DNA from: SLSG01 sp964477035
Lineage (GTDB): Bacteria > Bacteroidota > Bacteroidia > Bacteroidales > UBA7960
Direction of reading: 5' to 3'
Assembly: GCA_964477035.1 (NCBI GenBank)
Contig: CAYZCW010000008.1
Span: forward strand, 85,210 to 149,209
DNA length: 64,000 nt
Below, one piece after another: positions 33,020 through 40,792 of the stretch; position 1 is the first letter of the stretch, and each line of letters starts with the position of its first letter. The notes under the pieces were generated by a model, which searched no databases, was not told the origin of the DNA, and saw only the letters and a list, made by a program, of their open reading frames with translations. Made by a program: the position numbers and the translations under genes.

Positions 33020-34923
33020 TCTACGAAGCCTCCACCCTGGCCATTGTCATTTTCACCATATTCGTGGCAGCCGTTCTGGTGCTGTCTTTTTACTTTGCAC
33101 GCAAAACGCATTCGGCCTCGGGTTATTTCGCAGCCGGCGGCACGATCCACTGGGGGGTCAACGGCATCGCCTTCGCCGGCGACTACCTCTCGGCCGCGTC
33201 TTTCCTTGGCATCTGCGGGATGATCGCCTTTTCGGGCTACGACGGTTTCCTCTACTCCATCGGCTTCCTGGCCGGCTGGGTCGTGGCCCTGTTCGTGGTG
33301 GCCGAACCCCTCAAGCGCATGGGCAAGTTCACCTTCACCGATGCCCTGGATTACAAATTCAACTCCCGGGGCATCAAGCTGACCGCCGCCCTGAGCACCC
33401 TGGTGGTGTCCATCTTCTACCTCATTCCGCAGATGGTGGGGGCGGGAGACCTGGTGGTGCCCCTGCTGGGGCTGCCCCACTGGGTGGGGGTGGTCATCGT
33501 CGGATCGGTGGTTATCTTCATCGTGGCCACGGCGGGCATGACCTCCACGACCTACGTGCAGTTCCTGAAGGGGGCGCTGCTGATTGTCTTTTCCATCACC
33601 CTGACCGCCTACATCCTGAACAAGGGCCTCCAAAGGGAGCCCCACCCGGACTACCACCATTACCAATCCCTGCAGGCCTCATGGGATGAGGATGGCGGGT
33701 TGGTGACGGCGGGAGGCGAAGTGATGCAGGTGGTGGCCTGGGAGCCGGACACATTTGTCCTCGTGCAGCAGGACGGGCAGGGCACATGGTACCGCCTGGC
33801 GGGCGGGGAGGATGCCCCCGTGCTGGAGGAAATGCTCACCATCACGACCACCCCCGATGGCCAACGCCTGTATAACGAGGCCCCGCAAGCGGAAGGGAGG
33901 TTCTACCAGGTGGGCCACCTTTCGCGCATCGTATCGGACGGGCAGGAGGTGGAACGGAGCGGGCCCACGAATCCCTTCACCTTCCTGAGCAAGATCGAAG
34001 ACAGCGAGGTGGTCCGCTACACACGCACCAGTTTCTCCTGGGAGGGAGGAATGGTCACGGCCTGGTATCCGGATCCCACCCCGGGACGGGACATCATGCG
34101 CCCGGGGCTGTTTTACAAGCTGGAGCAGGCGAGCGTCTGGGAAAAGCTCAACTTCATCTCCCTGATGCTGGCCCTGTTCTTAGGCACCTCTGCCCTGCCG
34201 CACATCCTGATCCGCTATTATACCGTACCCAGCCCGCGGGACGCGCGCAAGTCGACCATCGTGGCCATCGCCGCCATTGGTTTCTTCTACATCCTGACCT
34301 TGTATATGGGACTGGGGGCGATGATCAACGGCATCATCGATGTGGAGAGCAGCAACATGGCCGGCCCCCTGCTGGCCCGCTCCTTCGGCATCGGTTTGTT
34401 CTCGGTGATCTCTGCCGTGGCCTTCGCCACCATCCTGGGGACCGTTTCCGGACTGATCGTGGCCTCCTCGGGGGCCATCGCCCACGACTTGCTCGACAAG
34501 TTTTTGGGACTGAATATGCAGGACCATGTCAAGGTCAGGGCGGGTAAGATCGCCGCCTTCGGGGTGGGGGTGTTCGCCATCCTGCTGGGCATTTTGCTCA
34601 AGGGGCTGAATGTGTCGTTTCTCGTCGGACTGGCCTTTGCGGTGGCTGCATCATCGAATTTGCCGGCCATCCTCATGATCCTGTTCTGGGACAAGACCAC
34701 CAGCCGGGGCGTGGCCGCCTCCATCCTGGTGGGCATCGTGACCTCAGTCGGGCTGATCCTGCTATCGCCCACCATGTACAACCATTATGGGCTGCCACCT
34801 TCCAGTGCCCCCTTCCCGCTCGACAACCCGGGCATCGTGTCCATCCCCCTGTCGTTTATCACCATCGTGGGGGTGTCGTTGCTCACCCGCAGGAACCACG
34901 GCCGGAACGGGGTGGCTCACTGA
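33016..34923 (+). CDS. Sodium/solute symporter, ActP (acetate permease) type, with a large inserted loop
   Basis: A 635-residue SSS-family carrier that couples sodium entry to uptake of a monocarboxylate such as acetate. The opening (FARKTHSASGYFAAGGTIHWGVNGIAFAGDYLSAASFLG) and the later LGTSALPHILIRYYTVPSPRDARKS motif match ActP. Between them, about residues 205-370, is a 165-residue beta-rich extracytoplasmic stretch (repeating QVVAWEPDTF and REVVRYTRTSF-like strands) not present in ActP, which explains why the protein is longer than the usual 550. It partners the preceding DUF485 gene. Confidence 0.85.
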   Translation: MIYEASTLAIVIFTIFVAAVLVLSFYFARKTHSASGYFAAGGTIHWGVNGIAFAGDYLSAASFLGICGMIAFSGYDGFLYSIGFLAGWVVALFVVAEPLKRMGKFTFTDALDYKFNSRGIKLTAALSTLVVSIFYLIPQMVGAGDLVVPLLGLPHWVGVVIVGSVVIFIVATAGMTSTTYVQFLKGALLIVFSITLTAYILNKGLQREPHPDYHHYQSLQASWDEDGGLVTAGGEVMQVVAWEPDTFVLVQQDGQGTWYRLAGGEDAPVLEEMLTITTTPDGQRLYNEAPQAEGRFYQVGHLSRIVSDGQEVERSGPTNPFTFLSKIEDSEVVRYTRTSFSWEGGMVTAWYPDPTPGRDIMRPGLFYKLEQASVWEKLNFISLMLALFLGTSALPHILIRYYTVPSPRDARKSTIVAIAAIGFFYILTLYMGLGAMINGIIDVESSNMAGPLLARSFGIGLFSVISAVAFATILGTVSGLIVASSGAIAHDLLDKFLGLNMQDHVKVRAGKIAAFGVGVFAILLGILLKGLNVSFLVGLAFAVAASSNLPAILMILFWDKTTSRGVAASILVGIVTSVGLILLSPTMYNHYGLPPSSAPFPLDNPGIVSIPLSFITIVGVSLLTRRNHGRNGVAH

Positions 34924-34948
34924 AAGGCAGCGAAAAAAGATGACGGGG

Positions 34949-35737
34949 TTAATTTTTGACACAGCGCACCGACAGTCCATAGTTCTGGTCGCGTACGCTG
35001 GTGAACAGGTCTCCGTAATCATATAAAAGGTAGCGGCTGAAGGCGAAATCGTCGGACTGGCTGGAGGCGGTCCACCACAGGCCGGCGTTGCCCCTGCCGA
35101 AAAACGGGCCGAAGCTGTAGCGCCCGCCCCCGGGCAGGGCGCCGAAGCCGTAGTCGTCGGTACCGTAATGATTGCCATGGGCATTCCAGCGGGGATGCTC
35201 CGTGGTGGCACAGTCCCCGCCCCTGGGAGACCCGGCCTGGCGGCAGGACTTCAGGTAATTGCCCCAGTCGGCCTGACTCCCCGCAAGGGACGATGTCATC
35301 TCCTTCCAGTCGCCTTCCGTCGGCACCCTCCAGCCCACCGGGCAGAGGCCGCGGATATCGGCCACGGCAGCCCAGTTATACAGGGCCCCATAAAATCCTT
35401 TGTTCAGGGAGTCGTTGTTGTACCACGAAAAGGCCGAACCCCGCACACTGGCCCAGTCGTCGTTCGTGACCATCAGCCGGATGGGATCCCCGTTGCGGAA
35501 ATGGGTGGTCCTCAGGTTTTCCGCCATCCATATCTGGTTGCCAATTTTGACGGTCTGGTACACGTTGCCGTCCACATCCTCCACCGGCTCCATGGGCTGC
35601 ACGGGTCCCGGTTCGTGGCCGTTGGGTCCGTTGCCGTTGTCCTCGCAGGCCATGGCCAGGCCCGCCAGCAGCACAGGCAGCAGGGACCGGAGCAGAAACC
35701 AATGGCATACACTGCGGGCCATCCGGGCAAAGGTCAT
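34949..35737 (-). CDS. FISUMP-domain lipoprotein
   Basis: A 262-residue exported lipoprotein (lipobox LAMAC) with a Fibrobacter-type major paralogous (FISUMP) domain. Seen: VYQTVKIGNQIWMAENLR, which opens the domain, then CPVGWRVPTEGDWKEM, GGGRYSFGPF and NYGLSVRCVKN, which close it. A short proline-rich linker follows the lipidated cysteine. FISUMP proteins are surface or periplasmic and of unknown function. The start at MTFARMARS was taken because a TAAGTTTA box lies about 20 bases upstream; a start 15 bases downstream is as good. It converges with the symporter gene. Confidence 0.8.
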   Translation of the reverse strand: MTFARMARSVCHWFLLRSLLPVLLAGLAMACEDNGNGPNGHEPGPVQPMEPVEDVDGNVYQTVKIGNQIWMAENLRTTHFRNGDPIRLMVTNDDWASVRGSAFSWYNNDSLNKGFYGALYNWAAVADIRGLCPVGWRVPTEGDWKEMTSSLAGSQADWGNYLKSCRQAGSPRGGDCATTEHPRWNAHGNHYGTDDYGFGALPGGGRYSFGPFFGRGNAGLWWTASSQSDDFAFSRYLLYDYGDLFTSVRDQNYGLSVRCVKN

Positions 35738-35910
35738 CGGTGAAAAAACAGCTAAACTTAGGAAGATTTCGGGTGAAAAGCAAGCAGAAACCGCTCCGCC
35801 CTGCCTGAGCGCGGATTTTCTATTCATGGCTTCTGGTTTTAACGCATCCATATATTTTTTATATATTTATGGGACCAATGGCAGGATTCCTTTGTTCGTA
35901 AATAAGACCC

Positions 35911-36297
35911 ATGAAGGTCCGGTATGTCATCGCTGCCCTGTTTTTTCTCCTGTCGGCACCTGCCGGCGGCCATTCCCAGCATGTCCTCGAATTCATCATC
36001 CCGCCCTGCCCCCATGTGGGAATCGTTGAATCCGGGGGACACGACCCCGGTGCCCTGTTGTTCCCCAACCCGGTAACGGGTTGCCTGACGCTCCGCTTGG
36101 CGGGACAGGACGGCCTGTTGGAGGACCGGGTCGTGCTGCTGGACATGCAGGGCAAGATCATCATGGAACAGACAGTGGGCCCGTCCTGCCGGGAAGCTCG
36201 CATCGACCTGGCGGGGGTGGTGCCGGGGGTGTATATCCTGCGGTTCAGCAACGGCGGACGCAGGCATCAGCAAAAAATCATCGTCGGAAACCATTGA
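35911..36297 (+). CDS. Tiny type IX secretion (T9SS) type A sorting-domain protein
   Basis: A 128-residue secreted protein that is little more than a signal peptide (1-22), a short linker and a type A C-terminal domain (about 50-128). The domain is recognised by FPNPVTGCLTL, VVLLDMQGKII and the closing VPGVYILRFSNGGRRHQQKIIV. Proteins with this domain cross the outer membrane through the type IX secretion system. The payload is almost absent. A FISUMP protein follows after 4 bases, then a lipoprotein and a barrel on the same strand. Confidence 0.85.
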   Translation: MKVRYVIAALFFLLSAPAGGHSQHVLEFIIPPCPHVGIVESGGHDPGALLFPNPVTGCLTLRLAGQDGLLEDRVVLLDMQGKIIMEQTVGPSCREARIDLAGVVPGVYILRFSNGGRRHQQKIIVGNH

Positions 36298-36301
36298 CGC
36301 C

Positions 36302-37222
36302 ATGATCAAAGGACTCGCCTGCATAGGGACCTGCTTATGGCTGCTGCTCCTTTCCGTTCAGGGCATGGGGCCGCCTTACCTGCCGGGAGATTCGGTCACC
36401 CTGGTGGCGGTGGATTACGTGGCGGGGGAGCTTCAGTGGCAGTATTCGTTCGACCAGCAGCAATGGCATGATTTCGAAGGGAAAACGGGCCTGCAAATGG
36501 TGTTCTATCCGACGATGGACACCTACCTGAGGCTGAAGATCACCGACCCGGCCTGCCCCCCGGCTTACTATACAGACACCCGCCTGGTGGCGCTCAGCGA
36601 CATCTTCCGCTGCGGGGATACACTCACCGATCCGAGGGACGGGCAGTCCTATCCGACGGTGGTGATCGGGGACCGCTGCTGGATGGCGCGCAACCTGAAT
36701 GTGGGCACCATGGTGCCGGGCAACGTCAGCCAGACCGATCCGGAACTCATCCAGAAATACTGCTACGGCAACGACCCGGACAACTGCGACAGATATGGCG
36801 GTTTATACCAGTGGAACCAGGTGATGGACTACACCACCGCCGAAGGGGCGCGCGGCATCTGCCCGCCGGGCTGGCACGTGCCCACCGATCAGGAATACAA
36901 GGAGCTGGAGATGGCCCTGGGGATGTCGCCCGAAGATGCCGACCGGACCGGCTTCCGCGGCTTCGGCATCGGCACCCGGATGAAGGCCGGGGGCACCTCA
37001 GGCTTCGAGGCCCTGATGGGCGGGGGGCGGACCAGCGGGGGCACCTGGATCTACATCGAAGGCAGCAGCACCGAGTTCGGCTATTTCTATACCTCCACCG
37101 AGTCGGTGCGGCAGGGCAACGCCTTCCGCCGTTGCCTGCGCTCGGCCAGCAGCGCGGTGGGGCGCTACGACAGCTGGCCCAAGACCTACGGCCTCTCCGT
37201 TCGCTGCATCAAGGATGAATAA
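36302..37222 (+). CDS. Secreted FISUMP-domain protein
   Basis: A 306-residue exported protein with a signal peptide (LWLLLLSVQG) but no lipobox. An N-terminal beta domain (about 25-95, including an Ig-like strand pattern) precedes a FISUMP domain that starts at SYPTVVIGDRCWMARNLN and ends at TYGLSVRCIKDE, with CPPGWHVPTDQEYKELE in the middle. The paired cysteines probably form disulfides. It is the second gene of a run with the sorting-domain protein, the lipoprotein and the barrel. Function unknown, probably at the cell surface. Confidence 0.8.
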   Translation: MIKGLACIGTCLWLLLLSVQGMGPPYLPGDSVTLVAVDYVAGELQWQYSFDQQQWHDFEGKTGLQMVFYPTMDTYLRLKITDPACPPAYYTDTRLVALSDIFRCGDTLTDPRDGQSYPTVVIGDRCWMARNLNVGTMVPGNVSQTDPELIQKYCYGNDPDNCDRYGGLYQWNQVMDYTTAEGARGICPPGWHVPTDQEYKELEMALGMSPEDADRTGFRGFGIGTRMKAGGTSGFEALMGGGRTSGGTWIYIEGSSTEFGYFYTSTESVRQGNAFRRCLRSASSAVGRYDSWPKTYGLSVRCIKDE

Positions 37223-37233
37223 CCCCTGGCACC

Positions 37234-37587
37234 ATGAAAAAGACAAAGTGCATGATTATTTTCGCCGCGGCCCTGCTGCTGGCCTGCCTGCCGGCCTGCG
37301 ACAAGAACAATGAAGGACCGGGCGACCTGCCCCTGGCGTTCGAGTCCCTGACCATCGACAGCGACAGCATCCCGGTGGGCGGCACCGCCCGTGTCACGGC
37401 CCGGGCCACCGGCAGCGGGCTCCTCTACCACTGGTCGGTGACGGCCGGTGCCCTGCTGGGCAGCGGGGAGGAGGTGATCTACACGACCGATCCCTGCCAG
37501 CCCGGGGAGCACACCATCACCTGCCGCGTCGCCGACAAGCGCGGGGACGAGGCGTCGCTCTCGGTCAAAGTCTATGTGTATTTCTAA
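37234..37587 (+). CDS. Ig/PKD-like lipoprotein
   Basis: A 117-residue lipoprotein: a hydrophobic segment ending in a lipobox (LLACLPAC), an acidic linker and one immunoglobulin-like or PKD-like domain (about 38-117), seen in the GGTARVTARATGSGLLYHWSV opening and the CRVADKRGDEASLSVKVYVYF end. Such domains mediate protein or carbohydrate contact. It lies between the FISUMP gene (11 bases) and the barrel gene (14 bases). Confidence 0.7.
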   Translation: MKKTKCMIIFAAALLLACLPACDKNNEGPGDLPLAFESLTIDSDSIPVGGTARVTARATGSGLLYHWSVTAGALLGSGEEVIYTTDPCQPGEHTITCRVADKRGDEASLSVKVYVYF

Positions 37588-37601
37588 CCCGTCCCAAAGA
37601 C

Positions 37602-38567
37602 ATGGCCTGCGTGAGAACCATCCTGCTGCTTGCCATCCTCTGCCTTATGCCGGCGGATGACCTCCGGGCCCAGTGCTTTGCCTCCCCGGGCAATCCCATC
37701 GCGGGCAGCACGAACCTGGGCATCCTGCTCAGGGGCAAGGCGAGGGTGATCGGTTTCTACCAGCATGGGCTGTCCGACGAATACTTTGAGGGGCGAAGCC
37801 CGTCGGACTATGACCCGCCCGGGGCGATCGGCTCGGCCCATTACCATTACACGGGCTTCAGCCTCGGCTACGGGCTGACGCAGCGGCTGACGCTGGAGGC
37901 CGAGGCGGGCTATTTCTTGCGCAAAGCCCAGGAGTACAAGTACCTTGATTATGAACTCAGGGGACAGGGCCTGTCGAACGCCGTGCTGTCTGCCAAGGTC
38001 AATGTCTACAGCGACCCGGTCCGCTTGGTGGAGCTGAGCCTGTCGGCGGGGCCCAAGCTGCCCTTCTCAACCCGGCCCCAGGCGGCCGGCGGGGTGGAGT
38101 TGCCGGTCGACGTGCAGCCGTCCACCGGCAACTTCGGGGCCGTGCTGCAGTATTACTTCATCAAGGAATTCGACGGGGTCAGCATCCGGCTGATCCTGAC
38201 CGGACGCTATGAGAACCACTTCACCGAGAACCGCCAGGGGTACCGCTTCGGGGATGCCCAGACCCACTCCCTCTATGTGTCCAAGCACCTGGCCAACCGG
38301 TGGACCGGGCTGACCAAGGACCTGACCCTGATCCTGCAGGCCCGGTATGAATACCGCGGACAGAACCACCGGCACGGGCAGCTGGTGGACTTCTCCGGCA
38401 GCCAGCTGCTGTGGCTCTCCCCCCAGCTGAACTACAACCTGAACCTGCTGTGGAACTTTTCCGTGATCCTGGATCTGCCCGTTTACCGCAACTACCGGGG
38501 CATCCAGCTGGCCGGCACCCGCGCCCTCACTTTTTCGGTGGCCAGGGACATCGGGTTCCGGTTGTAG
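37602..38567 (+). CDS. Outer-membrane beta-barrel protein
   Basis: A 321-residue exported protein: signal peptide ending LRAQ, a cysteine shortly after, and then alternating strands with aromatic girdles (HYHYTGFSLGYGLTQRLTLEAEAGYF and others), ending in a typical C-terminal strand with a terminal aromatic-hydrophobic pattern (SVARDIGFRL). No catalytic motif. It closes the four-gene run that starts with the sorting-domain protein and may be its surface partner. The family is not recognised. Confidence 0.65.
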   Translation: MACVRTILLLAILCLMPADDLRAQCFASPGNPIAGSTNLGILLRGKARVIGFYQHGLSDEYFEGRSPSDYDPPGAIGSAHYHYTGFSLGYGLTQRLTLEAEAGYFLRKAQEYKYLDYELRGQGLSNAVLSAKVNVYSDPVRLVELSLSAGPKLPFSTRPQAAGGVELPVDVQPSTGNFGAVLQYYFIKEFDGVSIRLILTGRYENHFTENRQGYRFGDAQTHSLYVSKHLANRWTGLTKDLTLILQARYEYRGQNHRHGQLVDFSGSQLLWLSPQLNYNLNLLWNFSVILDLPVYRNYRGIQLAGTRALTFSVARDIGFRL

Positions 38568-38684
38568 GGTGTCAGGAGAGGGCGTGATTCAGACTGCATA
38601 TCCAGGGCGGGGCGCACATTCTCTCGAATCAGCTTCAATGGCTTGCAGCCTGTGGCAAATACCTTCAAAGAACTGATTGAAAGC

Positions 38685-38706
38685 AAATCACAACAAAATG
38701 TGATTT
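38685..38706. promoter_or_regulatory. HipB-type operator, inverted repeat 1
   Basis: AAATCACA and TGTGATTT face each other over the spacer ACAAAA: an exact 8-base inverted repeat. It lies 110 bases upstream of hipB and repeats at 38748-38766 in a degraded form, so it is the best candidate for a HipB binding site (self-repression). Confidence 0.6.
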
Positions 38707-38747
38707 TATTGTTTTTTCCATTCCACAAAGAGGAACAATAACAAATA

Positions 38748-38766
38748 CCACAATATAATGTGATTT
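38748..38766. promoter_or_regulatory. HipB-type operator, inverted repeat 2 (one arm imperfect)
   Basis: CCACA, six bases, TGTGATTT. The right arm is identical to that of repeat 1 and the left arm keeps CACA only. It ends 25 bases before the -7 box of hipB, overlapping the region where a -33 element would sit. Confidence 0.5.
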
Positions 38767-38791
38767 TGATTAGATATTTTAAAATCATGTG

Positions 38792-38813
38792 TATATTTGA
38801 CAAAGAAATCACA
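38792..38813 (+). promoter_or_regulatory. Promoter -7 box of hipBST with a third operator half-site
   Basis: TATATTTG (38792-38799) is an exact -7 match. AAATCACA (38806-38813), the same half-site as in both inverted repeats, follows 6 bases later and ends just before the hipB start, so a bound repressor would cover the transcription and translation start. The nearest TTTG upstream is at 23 bases, longer than usual. Confidence 0.55.
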
Positions 38814-38815
38814 GC

Positions 38816-39028
38816 ATGATGTTAATTAAGCGTCTTGGAGAAACCATCAGAAGCCGGCGAAAAGAGCTGGGCATAACCCAGCCACATTTGGCTGAACTGG
38901 CAAAAGTGAGCACCAATACATTGTATAAACTGGAACGGGGCCAGGGCAATCCGTCATTGGGTGTGTTGAGCAATATAGCGGAAGTGCTGGGCATGGAATT
39001 AACGCTTGAAGTAAAAAAGATGCATTGA
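38816..39028 (+). CDS. hipB: HipB-like antitoxin, XRE-type repressor
   Basis: A 70-residue Cro/C1-type helix-turn-helix protein (LGITQPHLAELAKVSTNTLYKLERG, about residues 20-44), the DNA-binding part of a HipBST toxin-antitoxin. Two adjacent ATGs open the frame. It is followed by hipS after 3 bases. Upstream lie operator repeats that probably bind it. Base composition is much A+T-richer than in flanking genes, suggesting transfer. As part of HipBST, it represses its own promoter. Confidence 0.9.
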   Translation: MMLIKRLGETIRSRRKELGITQPHLAELAKVSTNTLYKLERGQGNPSLGVLSNIAEVLGMELTLEVKKMH

Positions 39029-39031
39029 TCA

Positions 39032-39361
39032 ATGAGGGCAATGGAAGTATACCGTAATGGCGTTTTCGCCGGGATCCTGAAAGAAGAAAGCCGGCAGCAT
39101 TATGTGTTCAAATATGATGACAATTATTTTTACGATGCAAGCAAACCGGCAATCAGTCTGACGTTGTCAAAGAAACAAAAGGAATACCGCAGTGATTTTT
39201 TGTTTCCCTTTTTTTCCAATATGTTAAGCGAAGGCGTAAACCGAAAATTGCAATCCATCCAATGGCGCATTGATGAGGAAGATGACTTTGGTTTGCTGGC
39301 AGCAACAGCAGCGCACGACACGATAGGGGCAGTGACCGTCAAACCAATTATGCCACAATGA
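39032..39361 (+). CDS. hipS: HipS-like antitoxin (HipA N-terminal subdomain as a separate protein)
   Basis: A 109-residue protein matching the N-terminal (Couple_hipA) subdomain of HipA, in its own gene as in HipBST systems. Seen: MEVYRNGVFAGILKEE at the start, then YDASKPAISLTLSKKQKEY and the LFPFFSNMLSEGVNR stretch that in HipA closes over the kinase. In the E. coli HipBST the small S protein is the true antitoxin for kinase HipT. Its stop overlaps the hipT start (ATGA). The split gene order B-S-T is exactly that of HipBST. Confidence 0.88.
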   Translation: MRAMEVYRNGVFAGILKEESRQHYVFKYDDNYFYDASKPAISLTLSKKQKEYRSDFLFPFFSNMLSEGVNRKLQSIQWRIDEEDDFGLLAATAAHDTIGAVTVKPIMPQ

Positions 39362-40365
39362 ACCTGGATGCTTTAAAACACTGTCCCGGGACTTTGACTG
39401 AAGGGTTTTCCACCTACAGCCCAAGCTGTTTGCGGAGGCTGTTTGATGGTAAAAAAGTCAGTCATCTTTTACCTTACGACCAGCCAGAACTAAACGAAGA
39501 GGTTGCCAGGGAGTTCATGGAAAACCGCAAAGGCCTATCCATATCGGGTGTGCAGGAAAAATTGAGTTTTATTTTAGAAAAGAATGTATTGCGCTTAACG
39601 AAAGAAGGCGAAAGGGGAAAATACATTCTTAAACCGATTCCGAGAGACTTGAAAAAAGTGGACCAGGTGCCTGCCAATGAACATTTGACCATGCAAATAG
39701 CCAGGCAGGTGTATGGACTGAATACGGCGGAAAATGCCATGATTTTTTTCAAAAATGGGGCACCCGCCTATATCACCAGGCGATTTGATGTGAAAGAAGA
39801 TGGGAGCAAATGGGGCAGTGAGGATTTTGCCACACTGGCAGGAAAAACAAAAGACAATGCAGGGGCAAATTTCAAATACGACTCCAGCTATGAAGAAGTT
39901 GGGTCACTAATACAACAACATGTTCCGGCCTGGCGGATAGAAATAGAAAAGTTCTTCTCGTTGGTGGTGTTCAATTATGTGTTTTCCAATGGTGATGCCC
40001 ACTTAAAAAACTTCTCCTTGCTTGAATCATCCAAAGGAGATTATTTGTTGAGTCCTGCTTATGACTTGATAAATACAACATTGCATGTGAACGATACAGA
40101 TTTTGCATTGGACAAAGGGCTCTTTTCAGATGACTTTAAAAGCGAGCAATATAAAAAGAACGGGCATCCGACCCTCAGTGACTTTGCAGAATTTGCCAGG
40201 CGGATAGGCGTTACAGAGAATCGGTTTGAAAAACTTGTGAGCCCTTTTCTTGTGAAGCAAACCCTTGTGGAAACATTGGTGTATCGTTCATTCCTGAGCG
40301 ATGCCGACAAAAGAGGGTACTTGCTCATGTATAATACGAAAAGAAATCATTTAATGGCCCGGTGA
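39358..40365 (+). CDS. hipT: HipT-like serine/threonine kinase toxin
   Basis: The kinase part of HipBST, 335 residues, lacking the N-terminal subdomain that HipA has. Catalytic residues are present: K92 (YILKP), D213-H215-N218 (NGDAHLKN), D236 (SPAYDL). The glycine-rich loop carries SISG (61-64), the paired serines that are autophosphorylation sites in E. coli HipT, whose known target is tryptophanyl-tRNA synthetase. The target here is unknown. The gene is complete and looks active. A terminator and tRNA-Pro follow. Confidence 0.9.
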   Translation: MNLDALKHCPGTLTEGFSTYSPSCLRRLFDGKKVSHLLPYDQPELNEEVAREFMENRKGLSISGVQEKLSFILEKNVLRLTKEGERGKYILKPIPRDLKKVDQVPANEHLTMQIARQVYGLNTAENAMIFFKNGAPAYITRRFDVKEDGSKWGSEDFATLAGKTKDNAGANFKYDSSYEEVGSLIQQHVPAWRIEIEKFFSLVVFNYVFSNGDAHLKNFSLLESSKGDYLLSPAYDLINTTLHVNDTDFALDKGLFSDDFKSEQYKKNGHPTLSDFAEFARRIGVTENRFEKLVSPFLVKQTLVETLVYRSFLSDADKRGYLLMYNTKRNHLMAR

Positions 40366-40401
40366 GACGAGGGGGATGGCAATGGGTGTTTTTGCCAAAA
40401 A

Positions 40402-40434
40402 AGCCCCTGCGCATTGAATGCACAGGGGCTTTTT
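40402..40434. terminator. Bidirectional terminator between hipT and tRNA-Pro
   Basis: AGCCCCTG and CAGGGGCT form an 8-bp stem, extended by a shorter inner stem (GCATT/AATGC), with an A-run before and T-runs after. It would stop hipT on the plus strand and the tRNA transcript on the minus strand. Confidence 0.85.
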
Positions 40435-40438
40435 GTTT

Positions 40439-40516
<78 letters not shown>

Positions 40517-40558
40517 AAAACGCCTATCCCGGCACGGGGCCGGGATAGTGTTTGTCTC

Positions 40559-40649
<91 letters not shown>

Positions 40650-40713
40650 GGCTCTTTGCGCCACCTTGCTGCCGCGCCCTCGCAGAGCCCGGGCAGTTCG
40701 GTTTTTGCGTCTG

Positions 40714-40744
40714 CAAAGATAATGATTTCCTGACTTTGCACAAA
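40714..40744 (-). promoter_or_regulatory. Promoter of the tRNA-Ser/tRNA-Pro transcript
   Basis: Minus-strand TTTG, 19 bases, TATCTTTG: an exact match to the Bacteroidota -33/-7 consensus and spacing, and identical in both boxes and spacer length to the rpmH promoter at 58231. It lies 64 bases upstream of the tRNA-Ser 5' end. Confidence 0.8.
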
Positions 40745-40764
40745 AATTTTTAAAACTCCCCCCT

Positions 40765-40792
40765 CCAACAGCCAACAGCCAACAACCAACTA
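40765..40792. repeat. CCAAYAR heptanucleotide repeat, copy 2
   Basis: Four 7-base units in tandem (CCAACAG twice, CCAACAA, CCAACTA). The last unit contains, on the minus strand, the TAG stop of the class I aminotransferase. Same unit as at 18860 and 55592. Confidence 0.8.
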
